A stretch of 64,000 bases of DNA from Alphaproteobacteria bacterium (GTDB lineage Bacteria; Pseudomonadota; Alphaproteobacteria; Rhodobacterales; Rhodobacteraceae). Under the pieces are notes generated by a model, which was not told the origin of the DNA, did not search any database, and saw only the letters and a list, made by a program, of their open reading frames with translations. How positions within the stretch are numbered: position 1 is the stretch's first letter; each line of letters opens with the position of its first letter. Shown here in pieces: positions 53,861 through 63,414 of this stretch. The position numbers were made by a program, and so were the translations under genes. The stretch spans positions 1 to 64,000 of the forward strand of contig JAUHVR010000018.1 in the NCBI GenBank assembly GCA_030424865.1, in the 5' to 3' direction.

Positions 53861-54658
53861 TTAAAGATCAAATGCCGCCTTCAGCACATCAATAAATCCC
53901 GCCGGGTTGTCGAGCATCATCGCATGCCCCGCGCCGGGCACCACATGGGGGACAATGCCGCGCGCCTCAAGCATCGCGGGATCAGGCGTATCTGGCGTCG
54001 GGGGCGCCTCGGCCCCCTCTTGCCCATAGACAAAATGTTTGGGGCAAGTCAGCGCAGAAAACCGGTCCAGAAACCCATCTTCCAAGGCCACCAAGGCCTG
54101 GGCGTTTCCAAAAATCCCCTTTGGATCAGCCACTTGCCATCCCGAGGCCAGACGATCCGCACCTGCAGCCCCGGCCTGCCCCTTCTGACGCAACCGCGCG
54201 ATCAGCCGCGCGCACCCCTCTTCCAGAAAAGCCGCCTCACCATCCTGACAGATCCGCCCCGACATCACACCGCCGCCCGGCACCAGGTTGCCCTCGGCAA
54301 CCACCAGCCGCCGCACCAGATGCGGAAAATCCAGCGCCAGCTGAATGCCGACGGTGCCGCCCATGCTGTGACCAACCAGATCCACCGGCCCGCAGGCGAT
54401 TCTGTCCAGAACCGCTGCAATCACCCGCGCATGGGCCTTCAGCGAATAATCGAACCCCTGCGGCCAATCGGACTGCCCCGATCCAAGGTAATCCACCAGG
54501 ATCTTCTGCCGCCCCGCCAGCGCCGCATCCGCGGCAATGCCGAAAAAGCTTGCGGCGACGGACATGCTCAGCCCCGGCAGAAACAGCACCGGCTGCCCCG
54601 AACCGGCCGAATACCACCGAACCGAAGCCCGATGCGCGTCAAGATACAGCGCGCTCAC
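53861..54658 (-). CDS. alpha/beta hydrolase
   Basis: 265 aa. Motifs: PVLFLPGLSMSVAASFFGIA, VDYLGSGQSDWPQG, the nucleophile elbow LVGHSMGGTVGIQLA, and the late His in VVPGAGHAMMLDNPAGF. The start is GTG at 54658, overlapping the meaB stop as GTGA, so the pair is translationally coupled. The substrate is unknown; a link with methylmalonyl-CoA metabolism is suggested only by this coupling. Confidence 0.88.
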   Translation of the reverse strand: MSALYLDAHRASVRWYSAGSGQPVLFLPGLSMSVAASFFGIAADAALAGRQKILVDYLGSGQSDWPQGFDYSLKAHARVIAAVLDRIACGPVDLVGHSMGGTVGIQLALDFPHLVRRLVVAEGNLVPGGGVMSGRICQDGEAAFLEEGCARLIARLRQKGQAGAAGADRLASGWQVADPKGIFGNAQALVALEDGFLDRFSALTCPKHFVYGQEGAEAPPTPDTPDPAMLEARGIVPHVVPGAGHAMMLDNPAGFIDVLKAAFDL

Positions 54659-55635
54659 GCCCGCCCTTCCAGTTGCGCAAGCGCTGCCTCTGCCGCCTCA
54701 CCTGGCGACCGCCGCCCGTCCTCGACCTCGCCCGCCAGCGCGCTCAGGATTCCCTTCATCGGCTCCCGCTCCAGCCGCGCCAACAGCGCCTGCCGCACCT
54801 CGGCCTCGAACCAATAGCGCGCCTGCGCCGCGCGCCGCGCCGCCCAGTGCCCCTCGTCCCGCCGCCAGTCCCGCAGGGCCACCATCTCGTCCCAGGCGGT
54901 CTCGACCCCGCTGTCTTCCAGCGCCGACACGGTCATCGCCTTGGGAAACCCCGGCGGGTCCTGCGGCCGCTTGCGCAACAGCCGAAGGGCCCCGGCATAA
55001 TCCGCACAGGTCCGCGTCGCAACAGGCTTCAGATCGCCGTCCGCCTTGTTCACCAGGATCAGATCGGCCATCTCCATGATCCCGCGCTTGACGCCCTGCA
55101 ACTCGTCGCCGCCCGCAGGCGCAAGCAACAGCAGGAACAGATCGGACATCTCGGCCACCACCGTTTCGGACTGCCCCACCCCAACCGTCTCGATCAGGAT
55201 CACGTCAAAGCCTGCCGCCTCGCAAAGCTCGATCGCCTCACGCGTGCGCCGCGCCACGCCCCCCAGATGCGACTGGCTGGGCGAGGGCCGGATAAAGGCA
55301 TTGGGATCCCGGCTCAGCCGTTCCATCCGCGTCTTGTCGCCAAGGATCGACCCGCCCGACCGGGCCGAGCTCGGGTCGACCGCCAGCACCGCCACCTTCA
55401 GCCCGCGCGCCGTCAACATGCAGCCAAATGTCTCGATAAAGGTCGACTTGCCGACCCCCGGCGTCCCGGAAAGCCCGATCCGCAGCGCCTCGCGCCCGGA
55501 CCCGCGCAGCGCGCCCAGCAGCGCCAAAGCCTCCGCCCGGTGATCAGCCCGCCCGCTCTCGACCAGCGTGATCGCCCGCGCCAAGGCCCGCCTTTCGCCG
55601 CGCAACACCCGCTCTGCCAGGTCCTCAACCACCAT
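54655..55635 (-). CDS. meaB: methylmalonyl-CoA mutase-associated GTPase MeaB
   Basis: 326 aa G3E-family GTPase (ArgK/MeaB). Walker A is LSGTPGVGKSTFIETFGCML, followed by VLAVDPSSARSGGSILGDKT, IETVGVGQSETVVAEM and ILVNKADGDLKPVA. It gates adenosylcobalamin loading and protects methylmalonyl-CoA mutase. The mutase gene is not in the window. The ATG at 55635 is used because the frame upstream covers the intergenic repeat. Confidence 0.94.
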   Translation of the reverse strand: MVVEDLAERVLRGERRALARAITLVESGRADHRAEALALLGALRGSGREALRIGLSGTPGVGKSTFIETFGCMLTARGLKVAVLAVDPSSARSGGSILGDKTRMERLSRDPNAFIRPSPSQSHLGGVARRTREAIELCEAAGFDVILIETVGVGQSETVVAEMSDLFLLLLAPAGGDELQGVKRGIMEMADLILVNKADGDLKPVATRTCADYAGALRLLRKRPQDPPGFPKAMTVSALEDSGVETAWDEMVALRDWRRDEGHWAARRAAQARYWFEAEVRQALLARLEREPMKGILSALAGEVEDGRRSPGEAAEAALAQLEGRA

Positions 55636-55719
55636 CGTCGCCCCTCTTCTCGTCACAGCCCCGCACCATCCGCAAATCCGCTCGGGACGCAACCGGCTTC
55701 AGCGCCGCATCCCCCTTCA

Positions 55720-55763
55720 TCTTTCCCAAAATACTCCGGGGATCGCGAGGGGCTGGCCCCTCG
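55720..55763 (+). repeat. dispersed intergenic repeat, copy 2
   Basis: CTTTCCCAAAATACTCCGGG then GATCGCGAGGGGCTGGCC and CCTCG. Like copy 1 at 32986-33033 it has a CTTTYCC-A-RAAATAYYCC-type head and a GC hairpin tail, and it lies in a divergent gap (meaB and hrpB). Confidence 0.5.
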
Positions 55764-55789
55764 CCCCCGCTTGCCGCATAACCAGACGC

Positions 55790-58222
55790 ATGACGAAACT
55801 GCCCATCGACCACGCCCTTCCGGCCCTGATCGACGCCCTGAAATCCCGGGGCCGCGCCGTGCTGCAGGCCCCTCCGGGCGCGGGCAAGACAACCCGTGTG
55901 CCGCTGGCGATGCTCGACGCGAAAGTCACCTCCGGCAAGATCGTCATGCTGGAACCCCGTCGTCTTGCGGCCCGTGCGGCCGCCGAACGCATGACCCAGA
56001 CCCTGGGAGAACGCCCCGGCGAAACCGTCGGCTACCGCGTGCGCGGCGAGGCCAAGACCTCGGCCGCAACCCGCATCGAGGTGGTGACCGAGGGCATCCT
56101 GACCCGGATGATCCAATCCGACCCAGAGCTTTCCGGCATCGGCGCGGTGATCTTTGACGAATTCCACGAACGTTCGCTCAACGCCGACCTCGGCCTCGCC
56201 TTTTGCCTGGAAATCGCCAGCGCCCTGCGCGACGACCTGATCCTGCTGGCCATGTCCGCCACACTCGACGCCGCCCCCGTGGCCGAACTGATGCAGGCCC
56301 CCATCGTCACCTCCGAGGGCCGTAGCTTCCCCGTCGACATCCGCTGGCTCGACACGCCGCGTCCCAAGACCACAAGGGTCGAAACCGCCGTCGCGGACCT
56401 GATCACCAAGGCCCTGAAGGAAACAACCGGCGGCGTTCTGGTCTTTCTGCCCGGCGAGGGCGAGATCCGCCGCGTGCAGGGCCTCTTGTCCCCCAAGCTG
56501 CCCAAGGGCGTCCACCTGCACCCCCTTTTCGGCGCCATGGAGTTCGCCGCCCAACGCGCCGCCATCCGCCATGCCGAGTCTGGCCGCAAGGTCGTCCTGG
56601 CCACGTCGATCGCCGAAACCTCGTTGACGATCGAGGATATCCGCGTGGTGATCGACGGCGGCCTCGCCCGCCGCGCGCGCTTTGATCCAGGCTCTGGCAT
56701 GTCGCGGCTCTTGACCGAAAAGGTCACCCGCGCCGAGGCCACGCAGCGCGCAGGCCGCGCAGGCCGGGTTGCTCCCGGCACGGCCTATCGCCTCTGGACC
56801 AAAGGCGAAGAGGGCGCGCTGCAAGCCTTCCCCCCGGCCGAGATCGAATCGGCGGACCTGACCGGTCTGGCCCTCGAGGTGGCGCTTTGGGGTGGACAGG
56901 CCGCCGACCTGCCCTTTCTGACACAGCCCAAACCCGGCAGCCTGGCCGAGGCGCGGGCGCTCTTGCAGATGCTGGGTGCGCTGGACACAGAGGGACGCAT
57001 CACCGCGCACGGACAGAGGCTGGCCAAACTGCCGCTGCACCCCCGGCTTGGCCACATGCTGGCCACCGCCGGTCCCGAGGCCGCGCCGCTGGCCGCCCTG
57101 CTGGCCGACCGCGACCCGCTGATGGGCGCGCCATCCGATCTGACCCTGCGGCTGGATGCCTTGAAGGGCCGCGACCATGGACGACAGGTCAACCGCGCCG
57201 CCCTGTCGCGCATCAAGACCGAGGCCAAACGCCTGCGCCGCGCCGCTGGCACGGTAGACGCCGCGCTCAGCCCCGCCGAACAAGCCGCGCTGGCCTATCC
57301 CGACCGGATCGGCCTGCGCCGCAAGGGTGAAGCCCCGCGCTTTCAGCTTTCGGGCGGCAAGGGCGCCTATTTCGACGGGGGCGACGGCCTGGGCGCCGCG
57401 CGTCTGATCGTTGCCACAGATCTGGACGGCAACCCGCGCGAGGCGCGCATCCGTCAGGCCATCGCCATCAGTGACAGCGAGGTCCGCGCGCTTTTTGCGG
57501 ATCAGATCGTCTGGGAAGACAGCTGCACCTGGTCGCGCCGCGACAACCGAGTGGTGTCGCGGCGGCAAGAGAAGCTGGGCGCCATCGCCCTGGATGATCG
57601 CACCTGGAAAGACGTCCCGCCCGAGGACATTGCCAAGGCCATGCTCGACGGCGTCCGGGATCTGGGCCTGACGCCGGTGATGCGCGATGCCGCGGCGCGG
57701 TTTGTGGCACGCGTTGCCCTGGCCCGCGAAAGCGACGACAGCTTTCCCGACATGTCCACCGACGCCCTGCTACAAAGCCTCGAGACCTGGCTGCTGCCGC
57801 ATCTGGCGGGTGTCAAAAGCGCGGGCGACTGGAAAAACTTCAACGTCCTGCCCGCCCTGCAGGCGATGCTGGACTGGCCGCAGTCCCAGGCGCTGGACCG
57901 GCTGGTGCCGGGCAGCTTTATCACACCGCTGAACCGAAAGGCCCCGATTGATTACAGCGGCGACCACCCATCGGTCGAACTGCGGCTGCAAGAGCTTTTT
58001 GGCCAGAGCAAGCACCCGACAGTGGGCAAACGCCCGCTCAGGATCACGCTTCTGTCGCCCGCCAACCGTCCGGTGCAGACGACCATGGACCTGCCGGGGT
58101 TCTGGGCGGGCTCTTATGCGGACGTCCGCAAGGACATGCGCGCCCGCTATCCCAAACACCCCTGGCCCGAGGATCCGACCCAGGCCGACCCGACGCTGAA
58201 AGCCAAGCGCCGGGGGACCTGA
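55790..58222 (+). CDS. hrpB: ATP-dependent helicase HrpB
   Basis: 810 aa DEAH-box helicase. Walker A is QAPPGAGKTTRVPLAMLD, the DEXH motif is VIFDEFHERSLNADLGLA, motif III is LLAMSATLDAAPVAEL, and motif VI is EATQRAGRAGRVAPG. The C-terminal region has the conserved HrpB part (RRDNRVVSRRQEKLGAI). Its biological role is poorly defined; RNA processing is likely. The ATG at 55790 gives the normal N-terminus. It is convergent with argF, with a 6-bp gap. Confidence 0.94.
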   Translation: MTKLPIDHALPALIDALKSRGRAVLQAPPGAGKTTRVPLAMLDAKVTSGKIVMLEPRRLAARAAAERMTQTLGERPGETVGYRVRGEAKTSAATRIEVVTEGILTRMIQSDPELSGIGAVIFDEFHERSLNADLGLAFCLEIASALRDDLILLAMSATLDAAPVAELMQAPIVTSEGRSFPVDIRWLDTPRPKTTRVETAVADLITKALKETTGGVLVFLPGEGEIRRVQGLLSPKLPKGVHLHPLFGAMEFAAQRAAIRHAESGRKVVLATSIAETSLTIEDIRVVIDGGLARRARFDPGSGMSRLLTEKVTRAEATQRAGRAGRVAPGTAYRLWTKGEEGALQAFPPAEIESADLTGLALEVALWGGQAADLPFLTQPKPGSLAEARALLQMLGALDTEGRITAHGQRLAKLPLHPRLGHMLATAGPEAAPLAALLADRDPLMGAPSDLTLRLDALKGRDHGRQVNRAALSRIKTEAKRLRRAAGTVDAALSPAEQAALAYPDRIGLRRKGEAPRFQLSGGKGAYFDGGDGLGAARLIVATDLDGNPREARIRQAIAISDSEVRALFADQIVWEDSCTWSRRDNRVVSRRQEKLGAIALDDRTWKDVPPEDIAKAMLDGVRDLGLTPVMRDAAARFVARVALARESDDSFPDMSTDALLQSLETWLLPHLAGVKSAGDWKNFNVLPALQAMLDWPQSQALDRLVPGSFITPLNRKAPIDYSGDHPSVELRLQELFGQSKHPTVGKRPLRITLLSPANRPVQTTMDLPGFWAGSYADVRKDMRARYPKHPWPEDPTQADPTLKAKRRGT

Positions 58223-58228
58223 CACGGA

Positions 58229-59155
58229 TCAGACGTTCAGGCACCAGCGCATGACGGCCTTTTGCGCATGCAGGCGGTTTTCGGCCTCGTCAAAGATCAC
58301 CGACTGTGGGCCGTCCATGACCTCGGACGTCACCTCTTCGCCCCGGTGGGCGGGCAGGCAGTGCATGAACAGCGCGTCCGGCTTGGCGTGGCTCATCAGG
58401 GCGGCGTCCACCTGATAGGGGCGCAGCATGTTGTGGCGGCGTTCCCGCGCGGACTGGGCGTCATGCATGCTGACCCAGGTGTCAGCCACCACCAGGTCCG
58501 CGCCCTCGACCGCTTTGACCGGATCACGCTCGATCACCACCGAGCGGCCCGCGTTGCGCGCCAGACCGACAAACTCCATCTCGGGGTCCAGCTGCATCGG
58601 CCCGGTAAAGGTCAGGTCAAAGTCGAACTGCGCGGCGGCGTGCAGGAACGAGGCACAGACGTTGTTGCCGTCGCCGCACCAGACGACCTTTTTGCCCGCG
58701 ATGGGGCCTCGGTGTTCTTCGTATGTCATCACATCTGCCATGATCTGGCAGGGGTGGGTCCGGTCCGTCAGACCGTTGATCACCGGGACGTCGGCAAACT
58801 CGGCCATTTCCTGCAGAACCGCCTCGTCAAAGGTGCGGATCATGATCATGTCGACGTAGCGGCTGAGCACCCGCGCGGTGTCGGCGATGGTTTCGCCGTG
58901 ACCCAGCTGCATGTCGTTGCCCGACAGCACCATGGTCTGGCCGCCCATCTGGCGCACGCCCACGTCAAAGGACACGCGCGTCCGGGTCGAGGGTTTTTCG
59001 AAGATCAGCGCAACCATGCGACCCGCCAGGGGCGTTTCATCGTCGGCCGCGCCCTTGGGGCGGCCTGCGCGGGCGGTCTTCATCGCGCCCGCCTGATCGA
59101 TTATGCCACGAAGCTGGGCCTTGTCGGTGGTGTGGATATCCAGGAAATGGTTCAT
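58229..59155 (-). CDS. argF: ornithine carbamoyltransferase
   Basis: 308 aa. The carbamoyl-phosphate loop is [20 protein letters not shown], ornithine-side motifs are [20 protein letters not shown] and [20 protein letters not shown]. It makes citrulline from ornithine and carbamoyl phosphate in arginine synthesis. The ATG at 59155 (MNHFLDIH) is the conserved start; a GTG 9 nt upstream is possible. It follows argD by 58 bp, with a hairpin in the gap. Confidence 0.96.
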   Translation of the reverse strand: MNHFLDIHTTDKAQLRGIIDQAGAMKTARAGRPKGAADDETPLAGRMVALIFEKPSTRTRVSFDVGVRQMGGQTMVLSGNDMQLGHGETIADTARVLSRYVDMIMIRTFDEAVLQEMAEFADVPVINGLTDRTHPCQIMADVMTYEEHRGPIAGKKVVWCGDGNNVCASFLHAAAQFDFDLTFTGPMQLDPEMEFVGLARNAGRSVVIERDPVKAVEGADLVVADTWVSMHDAQSARERRHNMLRPYQVDAALMSHAKPDALFMHCLPAHRGEEVTSEVMDGPQSVIFDEAENRLHAQKAVMRWCLNV

Positions 59156-59174
59156 GTCAGTCACTTCTGAAAGG

Positions 59175-59197
59175 CCCCGATGCGCTTTGCATCGGGG
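59175..59197 (-). repeat. intercistronic hairpin between argD and argF
   Basis: CCCCGATGC and GCATCGGGG form a 9-bp stem around a 5-nt loop. Read leftward, it is followed by CCTTTCAG rather than a T run, so it is more likely an mRNA-processing or attenuation element than a full terminator. Confidence 0.5.
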
Positions 59198-59213
59198 GAA
59201 ATTTTGGAAAACC

Positions 59214-60398
59214 TCAGACCAGTTCGGTCTGCATCAAGCTTGCGGCGGCGGTCTCCAGACGCGTCAGCGCCTCGGAAATCTCATCGTCGGTGATGGTCAG
59301 CGGCGGCAAAAGGCGGACCACGTTGTCGGCAGCAGGCACGAGAATCACTGCCGCGTCATAGCCTGCGGTCACGACCTGTCCGTTCGCCACCTTGCACTTC
59401 AGACCCAGCATCAGGCCCGCGCCGCGCACTTCTTCAAAGATCTCGGGATGTTCGGCCACAAGCCCTTCGAGCTTTTGACGCAAGAGACCCGCCTTGCGGT
59501 TCACATCGTCCAGGAAAGCGGGTTCCGACACGATGTCCATCACCGCGCAGCCCACCGAACAGGCCAGCGGGTTGCCGCCATAGGTCGACCCGTGGGTGCC
59601 TGCAGTCATGCCGCTGGCGGCGCTTTCGGTCGCAAGAACCGCGCCCAGCGGGAAGCCGCCGCCGATGCCCTTGGCAACCATCATGATGTCGGGGGTCACG
59701 CCCTCCCACTCATGCGCAAACAGGCGACCGGTCCGGCCCACGCCGCATTGCACCTCATCAAGGATCAGCAGAATGCCTGCCTCGTCACAAAGCGCACGCA
59801 GCTCTTTCAGAAAGCCATGCGGCAACGGGCGGATGCCGCCCTCGCCCTGCAGAGGTTCCACGATCACCGCGGCGGTCTGGTCGGTGATGGCGGCCTTGAC
59901 GGCCTCCAGATCGGCCCAGGGGATGTGGACAAAGCCTGGCAGTAGCGGGCCAAAGCCCTTGGTCATCTTCTCGGCCCCCGCGGCGGCGATGCCCGCCGAA
60001 GACCGCCCGTGGAAGGCCCCTTCGAAGCCAATGATTTCGACCTTTTCCGGCGATCCCGCCTCGTACCAGTACTTGCGGGCCATCTTGACCGCCAGTTCAC
60101 AGCTTTCGGTGCCCGAGTTCGTAAAGAACACGGTGTCGGCAAAGGTCACCTCGACCAGCTTGTCGGCCAGCGCCTGCTGTTGCGGGATGTTGTAGAGGTT
60201 CGACAGGTGCCAGACGGCATTCGCCTGTTCGGTCAGGGCCGAGACCAGCGCGGGGTGCGCATGGCCCAGCGCATTCACGGCGATGCCCGCGCCCAGATCC
60301 AGGTAACGTCGGCCGCTTTCCTCGATCAGCCAAGAGCCTTCGCCTTTGACAAAAGTCAGCGGCGCACGGTTGTAAGTCGGCAAAACGGAGGGGATCAT
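59214..60398 (-). CDS. argD: acetylornithine/succinylornithine aminotransferase
   Basis: 394 aa class III PLP aminotransferase. The PLP lysine is in [20 protein letters not shown], and other motifs are [20 protein letters not shown] and [20 protein letters not shown]. It converts N-acetylglutamate semialdehyde to N-acetylornithine in arginine synthesis. GAGGACG precedes the ATG at 60398. It is followed by argF, with which it forms the arginine operon. Confidence 0.95.
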   Translation of the reverse strand: MIPSVLPTYNRAPLTFVKGEGSWLIEESGRRYLDLGAGIAVNALGHAHPALVSALTEQANAVWHLSNLYNIPQQQALADKLVEVTFADTVFFTNSGTESCELAVKMARKYWYEAGSPEKVEIIGFEGAFHGRSSAGIAAAGAEKMTKGFGPLLPGFVHIPWADLEAVKAAITDQTAAVIVEPLQGEGGIRPLPHGFLKELRALCDEAGILLILDEVQCGVGRTGRLFAHEWEGVTPDIMMVAKGIGGGFPLGAVLATESAASGMTAGTHGSTYGGNPLACSVGCAVMDIVSEPAFLDDVNRKAGLLRQKLEGLVAEHPEIFEEVRGAGLMLGLKCKVANGQVVTAGYDAAVILVPAADNVVRLLPPLTITDDEISEALTRLETAAASLMQTELV

Positions 60399-60629
60399 CA
60401 AAACGTCCTCTGGATCAGAAGCCCAATGGGTGCCAAGGGCACGCGGGCAAGTCAAGTTGTGAGACAGGGTAAAACCACGGGAAACGCGGCCCAATCAGGG
60501 CGGCGGGGCGAAAGAGATCAGATGTCTCGTCGGATATCGCGGATCGTGGTCATGGCGCGCGTTTGACACAGAGTCCCGCAGGGCGCAACGATTATTCCGG
60601 CAGCGCAGCTGGCTTGTGGCCATTTGACC

Positions 60630-61397
60630 TCAGGCAAAGGGATCGTCGGGATAGCCCACGCGCATCAGGTAAAGCCCCTGCGGCGGGCTGACCGGACCGC
60701 AAGCGGCGCGGTCGCGCGCCTCTAGCGCGGCTCGCACATCCTGCGCCGTCCAGGATCCTGCACCAACCCGTTCCAACGTGCCGACAAAGCTGCGCACCTG
60801 GTTGTGCAGAAAAGACCGGGCGCGCACGTGAAAGTGTACCTCGGGGCCTGCGGGGGTGTCATGCGCCTCGATCCGCAACTCATCCAGCGTCTTCACCGGG
60901 CTTTGCGCCTGGCACATCACCGACCGGAAGGTGGTGAAGTCATGCCGCCCGATCAGGACATCTGCGGCCTCTTGCATGGCGGCCACGTCCAAGGGGTTCG
61001 AGACCCGCCAGACCTGGCCTTGCTCCATCGTGGCAGGCGCGCGACGGCACAGGACGCGAAACAGGTACTGCCGCTCGACCGCGCTGAAGCGTGCGTGCCA
61101 GTCGTCGTCAACCCGCGCCGCATCGACGATGGCCACCGGATCGGGCTTCAGATGATAGTTCAGCGCCTCGGACAGCCGGAAAGGATCCCAATCCTTGACC
61201 ATGTCGCAATGGGCCACCTGCCCGCGCCCATGCACCCCGGCGTCGGTGCGCCCAGCGGCGGCAATCGTGTGCGCGCGCGGTTCCAGCTTGGCCAGGGCCG
61301 CCTCGATCTCGCCCTGAACCGAGGGCTGGTCGGCCTGCCGCTGCCACCCTGCAAAGGGGGCTCCGTTGTATTCGACTTTCAGCGCGTATCTGGGCAT
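60630..61397 (-). CDS. truA: tRNA pseudouridine(38-40) synthase TruA
   Basis: 255 aa. The catalytic Asp lies in [17 protein letters not shown]. Other TruA motifs are [20 protein letters not shown] at the N-terminus, [13 protein letters not shown], and [19 protein letters not shown]. It modifies uridines 38-40 in the anticodon arm of many tRNAs. The ATG at 61397 is the conserved start; the long upstream frame is unlikely to be coding. Confidence 0.95.
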   Translation of the reverse strand: MPRYALKVEYNGAPFAGWQRQADQPSVQGEIEAALAKLEPRAHTIAAAGRTDAGVHGRGQVAHCDMVKDWDPFRLSEALNYHLKPDPVAIVDAARVDDDWHARFSAVERQYLFRVLCRRAPATMEQGQVWRVSNPLDVAAMQEAADVLIGRHDFTTFRSVMCQAQSPVKTLDELRIEAHDTPAGPEVHFHVRARSFLHNQVRSFVGTLERVGAGSWTAQDVRAALEARDRAACGPVSPPQGLYLMRVGYPDDPFA

Positions 61398-61558
61398 GGC
61401 GGCGGGCTTAGCGGTTTCGGCATGCGCAGACAATCCCTGCGACGGGCCCAACCACCGGCCCATGCGGCACCGCGCCGGATTTTCCCCTTGCCCGCCCTCT
61501 GGCCACCGCCAAGGGGCGTGCCTATGTTGAACCCACCGCAATTGAAAAGGACCCTGAC

Positions 61559-62974
61559 GTGGTCATTGGAACCATAGCCGACACGCTGGCCCGCAGCGTT
61601 GAAACCGTGACCGACACGGTCTCGGAAGCGCTGTTCGAGCCGGTGATCCGGCTGGGTGTCACGGGTCTGGCGCGGTCGGGCAAGACGGTCTTTATCACCT
61701 CGCTGATCGCCAACCTGATGAACCGGGGGCGGATGCCACAGCTTTTGGCCGCCTCGGACGGGCGCATCCACGCGGCCTTTTTGCAGCCGCAGCCGAACGA
61801 CACCGTGCCGCGCTTTGAATACGAAAACCATCTGGCCGCGCTGACCGCGTCACAGCCGTTCTGGCCCGAAAGCACCCGCGCCGTGTCCGAACTGCGCCTG
61901 TCGCTGCGGGTCCAGCCGAACGGGCTGTTGTCGGGCCTGCAGGGTCCCCGGACCATTCACCTGGACATCGTCGATTACCCCGGCGAGTGGCTGCTTGACC
62001 TTGGCCTGCTGGACAAAACCTATGCCGAGTGGTCGGACGAGACGCTAAAGCGGATGCAGACCCGCGCCTTTGCCGAGGACTACCGGCATCTGGCGCAGAG
62101 CGAAGACGCCGAGGCACGGCTGGACGAAACCCGCGCCCAGGCGCTGGCGACCGCCTTTACCGCCTATCTGAACGCCGCCCGCGATGCGGGCTTTTCCGAC
62201 TGCACACCGGGCCGTTTCCTGCTGCCCGGTGATCTGGCCGGCTCCCCCGTGCTGACCTTTGCCCCGCTGCCCAGCGCCGCCCGCAGCCCGCGCGGATCGC
62301 TGCGGCGCGAGATGGAGCGGCGGTACGAGGCCTACAAGACCCGCGTTGTGAAACCGTTTTTCACCGCGCATTTTTCACGCATCGACCGGCAGGTGGTGTT
62401 GGTGGACGCGCTGGGTGCGATCCACAAGGGCCCAGCGGCGGTCGAGGACCTGCGCCAGACCATGAGCGACATCCTGTCGGCCTTTCGCCCCGGTCGGAAC
62501 GCCTTTCTGACCCAGCTGCTGATGGGGCGGCGCGTCGACAAGATCCTGTTCGCCGCCACCAAGGCCGACCACCTGCACCACCGCCAGCATGGCCGCTTGA
62601 CCGCGATCATGGAGGCGCTGACCCGCGAGGCCCGCGACCGGGCGCAGTTCTCGGGGGCAGAAACCTTTGCCCTGTCGCTGGCCTCGTTGCGGGCCACGGT
62701 TGAAGAGACCCGTCAACACAAGGGCCGCACGCTGGACCTGGTGCGCGGGCGTCTGCTGGATGGCGGCAAGGACGCGGCGCTGTATCCCGGCACCCTGCCC
62801 GAGGATCCGAATGCGATCCTTGGCCCGGCGCGCGACGGGGCAAGCGATTGGCTGGACGCCGACTATTCCGTCATGCGCTTTGCGCCCGCGCCTTTGAACC
62901 TGCGCCCAGGCGAAGGCCCCCCGCACATCCGTCTGGACCGCGCCGCGCAATTCCTGATCGGAGACCGCCTGTGA
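61559..62974 (+). CDS. YcjX family GTP-binding protein
   Basis: 471 aa. P-loop: [20 protein letters not shown]. Further G motifs: [17 protein letters not shown] and [15 protein letters not shown]. YcjX-like proteins are phage-shock-associated in some proteobacteria and have NTPase folds; the exact function is unclear. The GTG at 61559 has AAGGA upstream. Its stop overlaps the GNAT gene start (GTGA), beginning a three-gene operon. Confidence 0.92.
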   Translation: MVIGTIADTLARSVETVTDTVSEALFEPVIRLGVTGLARSGKTVFITSLIANLMNRGRMPQLLAASDGRIHAAFLQPQPNDTVPRFEYENHLAALTASQPFWPESTRAVSELRLSLRVQPNGLLSGLQGPRTIHLDIVDYPGEWLLDLGLLDKTYAEWSDETLKRMQTRAFAEDYRHLAQSEDAEARLDETRAQALATAFTAYLNAARDAGFSDCTPGRFLLPGDLAGSPVLTFAPLPSAARSPRGSLRREMERRYEAYKTRVVKPFFTAHFSRIDRQVVLVDALGAIHKGPAAVEDLRQTMSDILSAFRPGRNAFLTQLLMGRRVDKILFAATKADHLHHRQHGRLTAIMEALTREARDRAQFSGAETFALSLASLRATVEETRQHKGRTLDLVRGRLLDGGKDAALYPGTLPEDPNAILGPARDGASDWLDADYSVMRFAPAPLNLRPGEGPPHIRLDRAAQFLIGDRL

Positions 62975-63414
62975 CCCCGACCCTGCGCCCTGCCCGCACC
63001 ACCGACGCCGGGGCCGTTGGTGCTATCCTGTCAGAGTTTGTCGACAGCACCCCCTGGATGCCGCGCATCCACACGCGGGCCGAGGACCTGTCCTTTGCAG
63101 GCAGGATGATCGACAAGGGCTGGGTCACGGTGGCCGAGGCGCCGCAGGTTCTGGGCTTCATGGCGCGCGACGACACCGAGGTGAACGCGCTTTACGTCGC
63201 CGGGTCCGCTCGTGGACAGGGGCTGGGTTCACAGCTGATCGAGGCCGCCAAGGCGGCGTCGGAAACCCTGTGCCTCTGGACGTTTCAGGCCAATACCGCG
63301 GCGCAGCAGTTCTATCTGCGGCACGGCTTTCGGGAAATCACCCGCACCGACGGGGCAGGCAACGACGAAAAGCTGCCCGACATTCGCTACCGATGGGAAA
63401 GGACGCCCGCATGA
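62971..63414 (+). CDS. GNAT family N-acetyltransferase
   Basis: 147 aa. The acetyl-CoA loop reads ALYVAGSARGQGLGSQLIEA, and the rest fits the GNAT fold (TLRPARTTDAGAVGAILSEF, QANTAAQQFYLRHGFREI). The substrate is unknown. The start is GTG at 62971, overlapping the YcjX stop, and the gene's own stop overlaps the next ATG. Insertion of an acetyltransferase between YcjX and YcjF-like genes is noteworthy. Confidence 0.9.
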   Translation: MTPTLRPARTTDAGAVGAILSEFVDSTPWMPRIHTRAEDLSFAGRMIDKGWVTVAEAPQVLGFMARDDTEVNALYVAGSARGQGLGSQLIEAAKAASETLCLWTFQANTAAQQFYLRHGFREITRTDGAGNDEKLPDIRYRWERTPA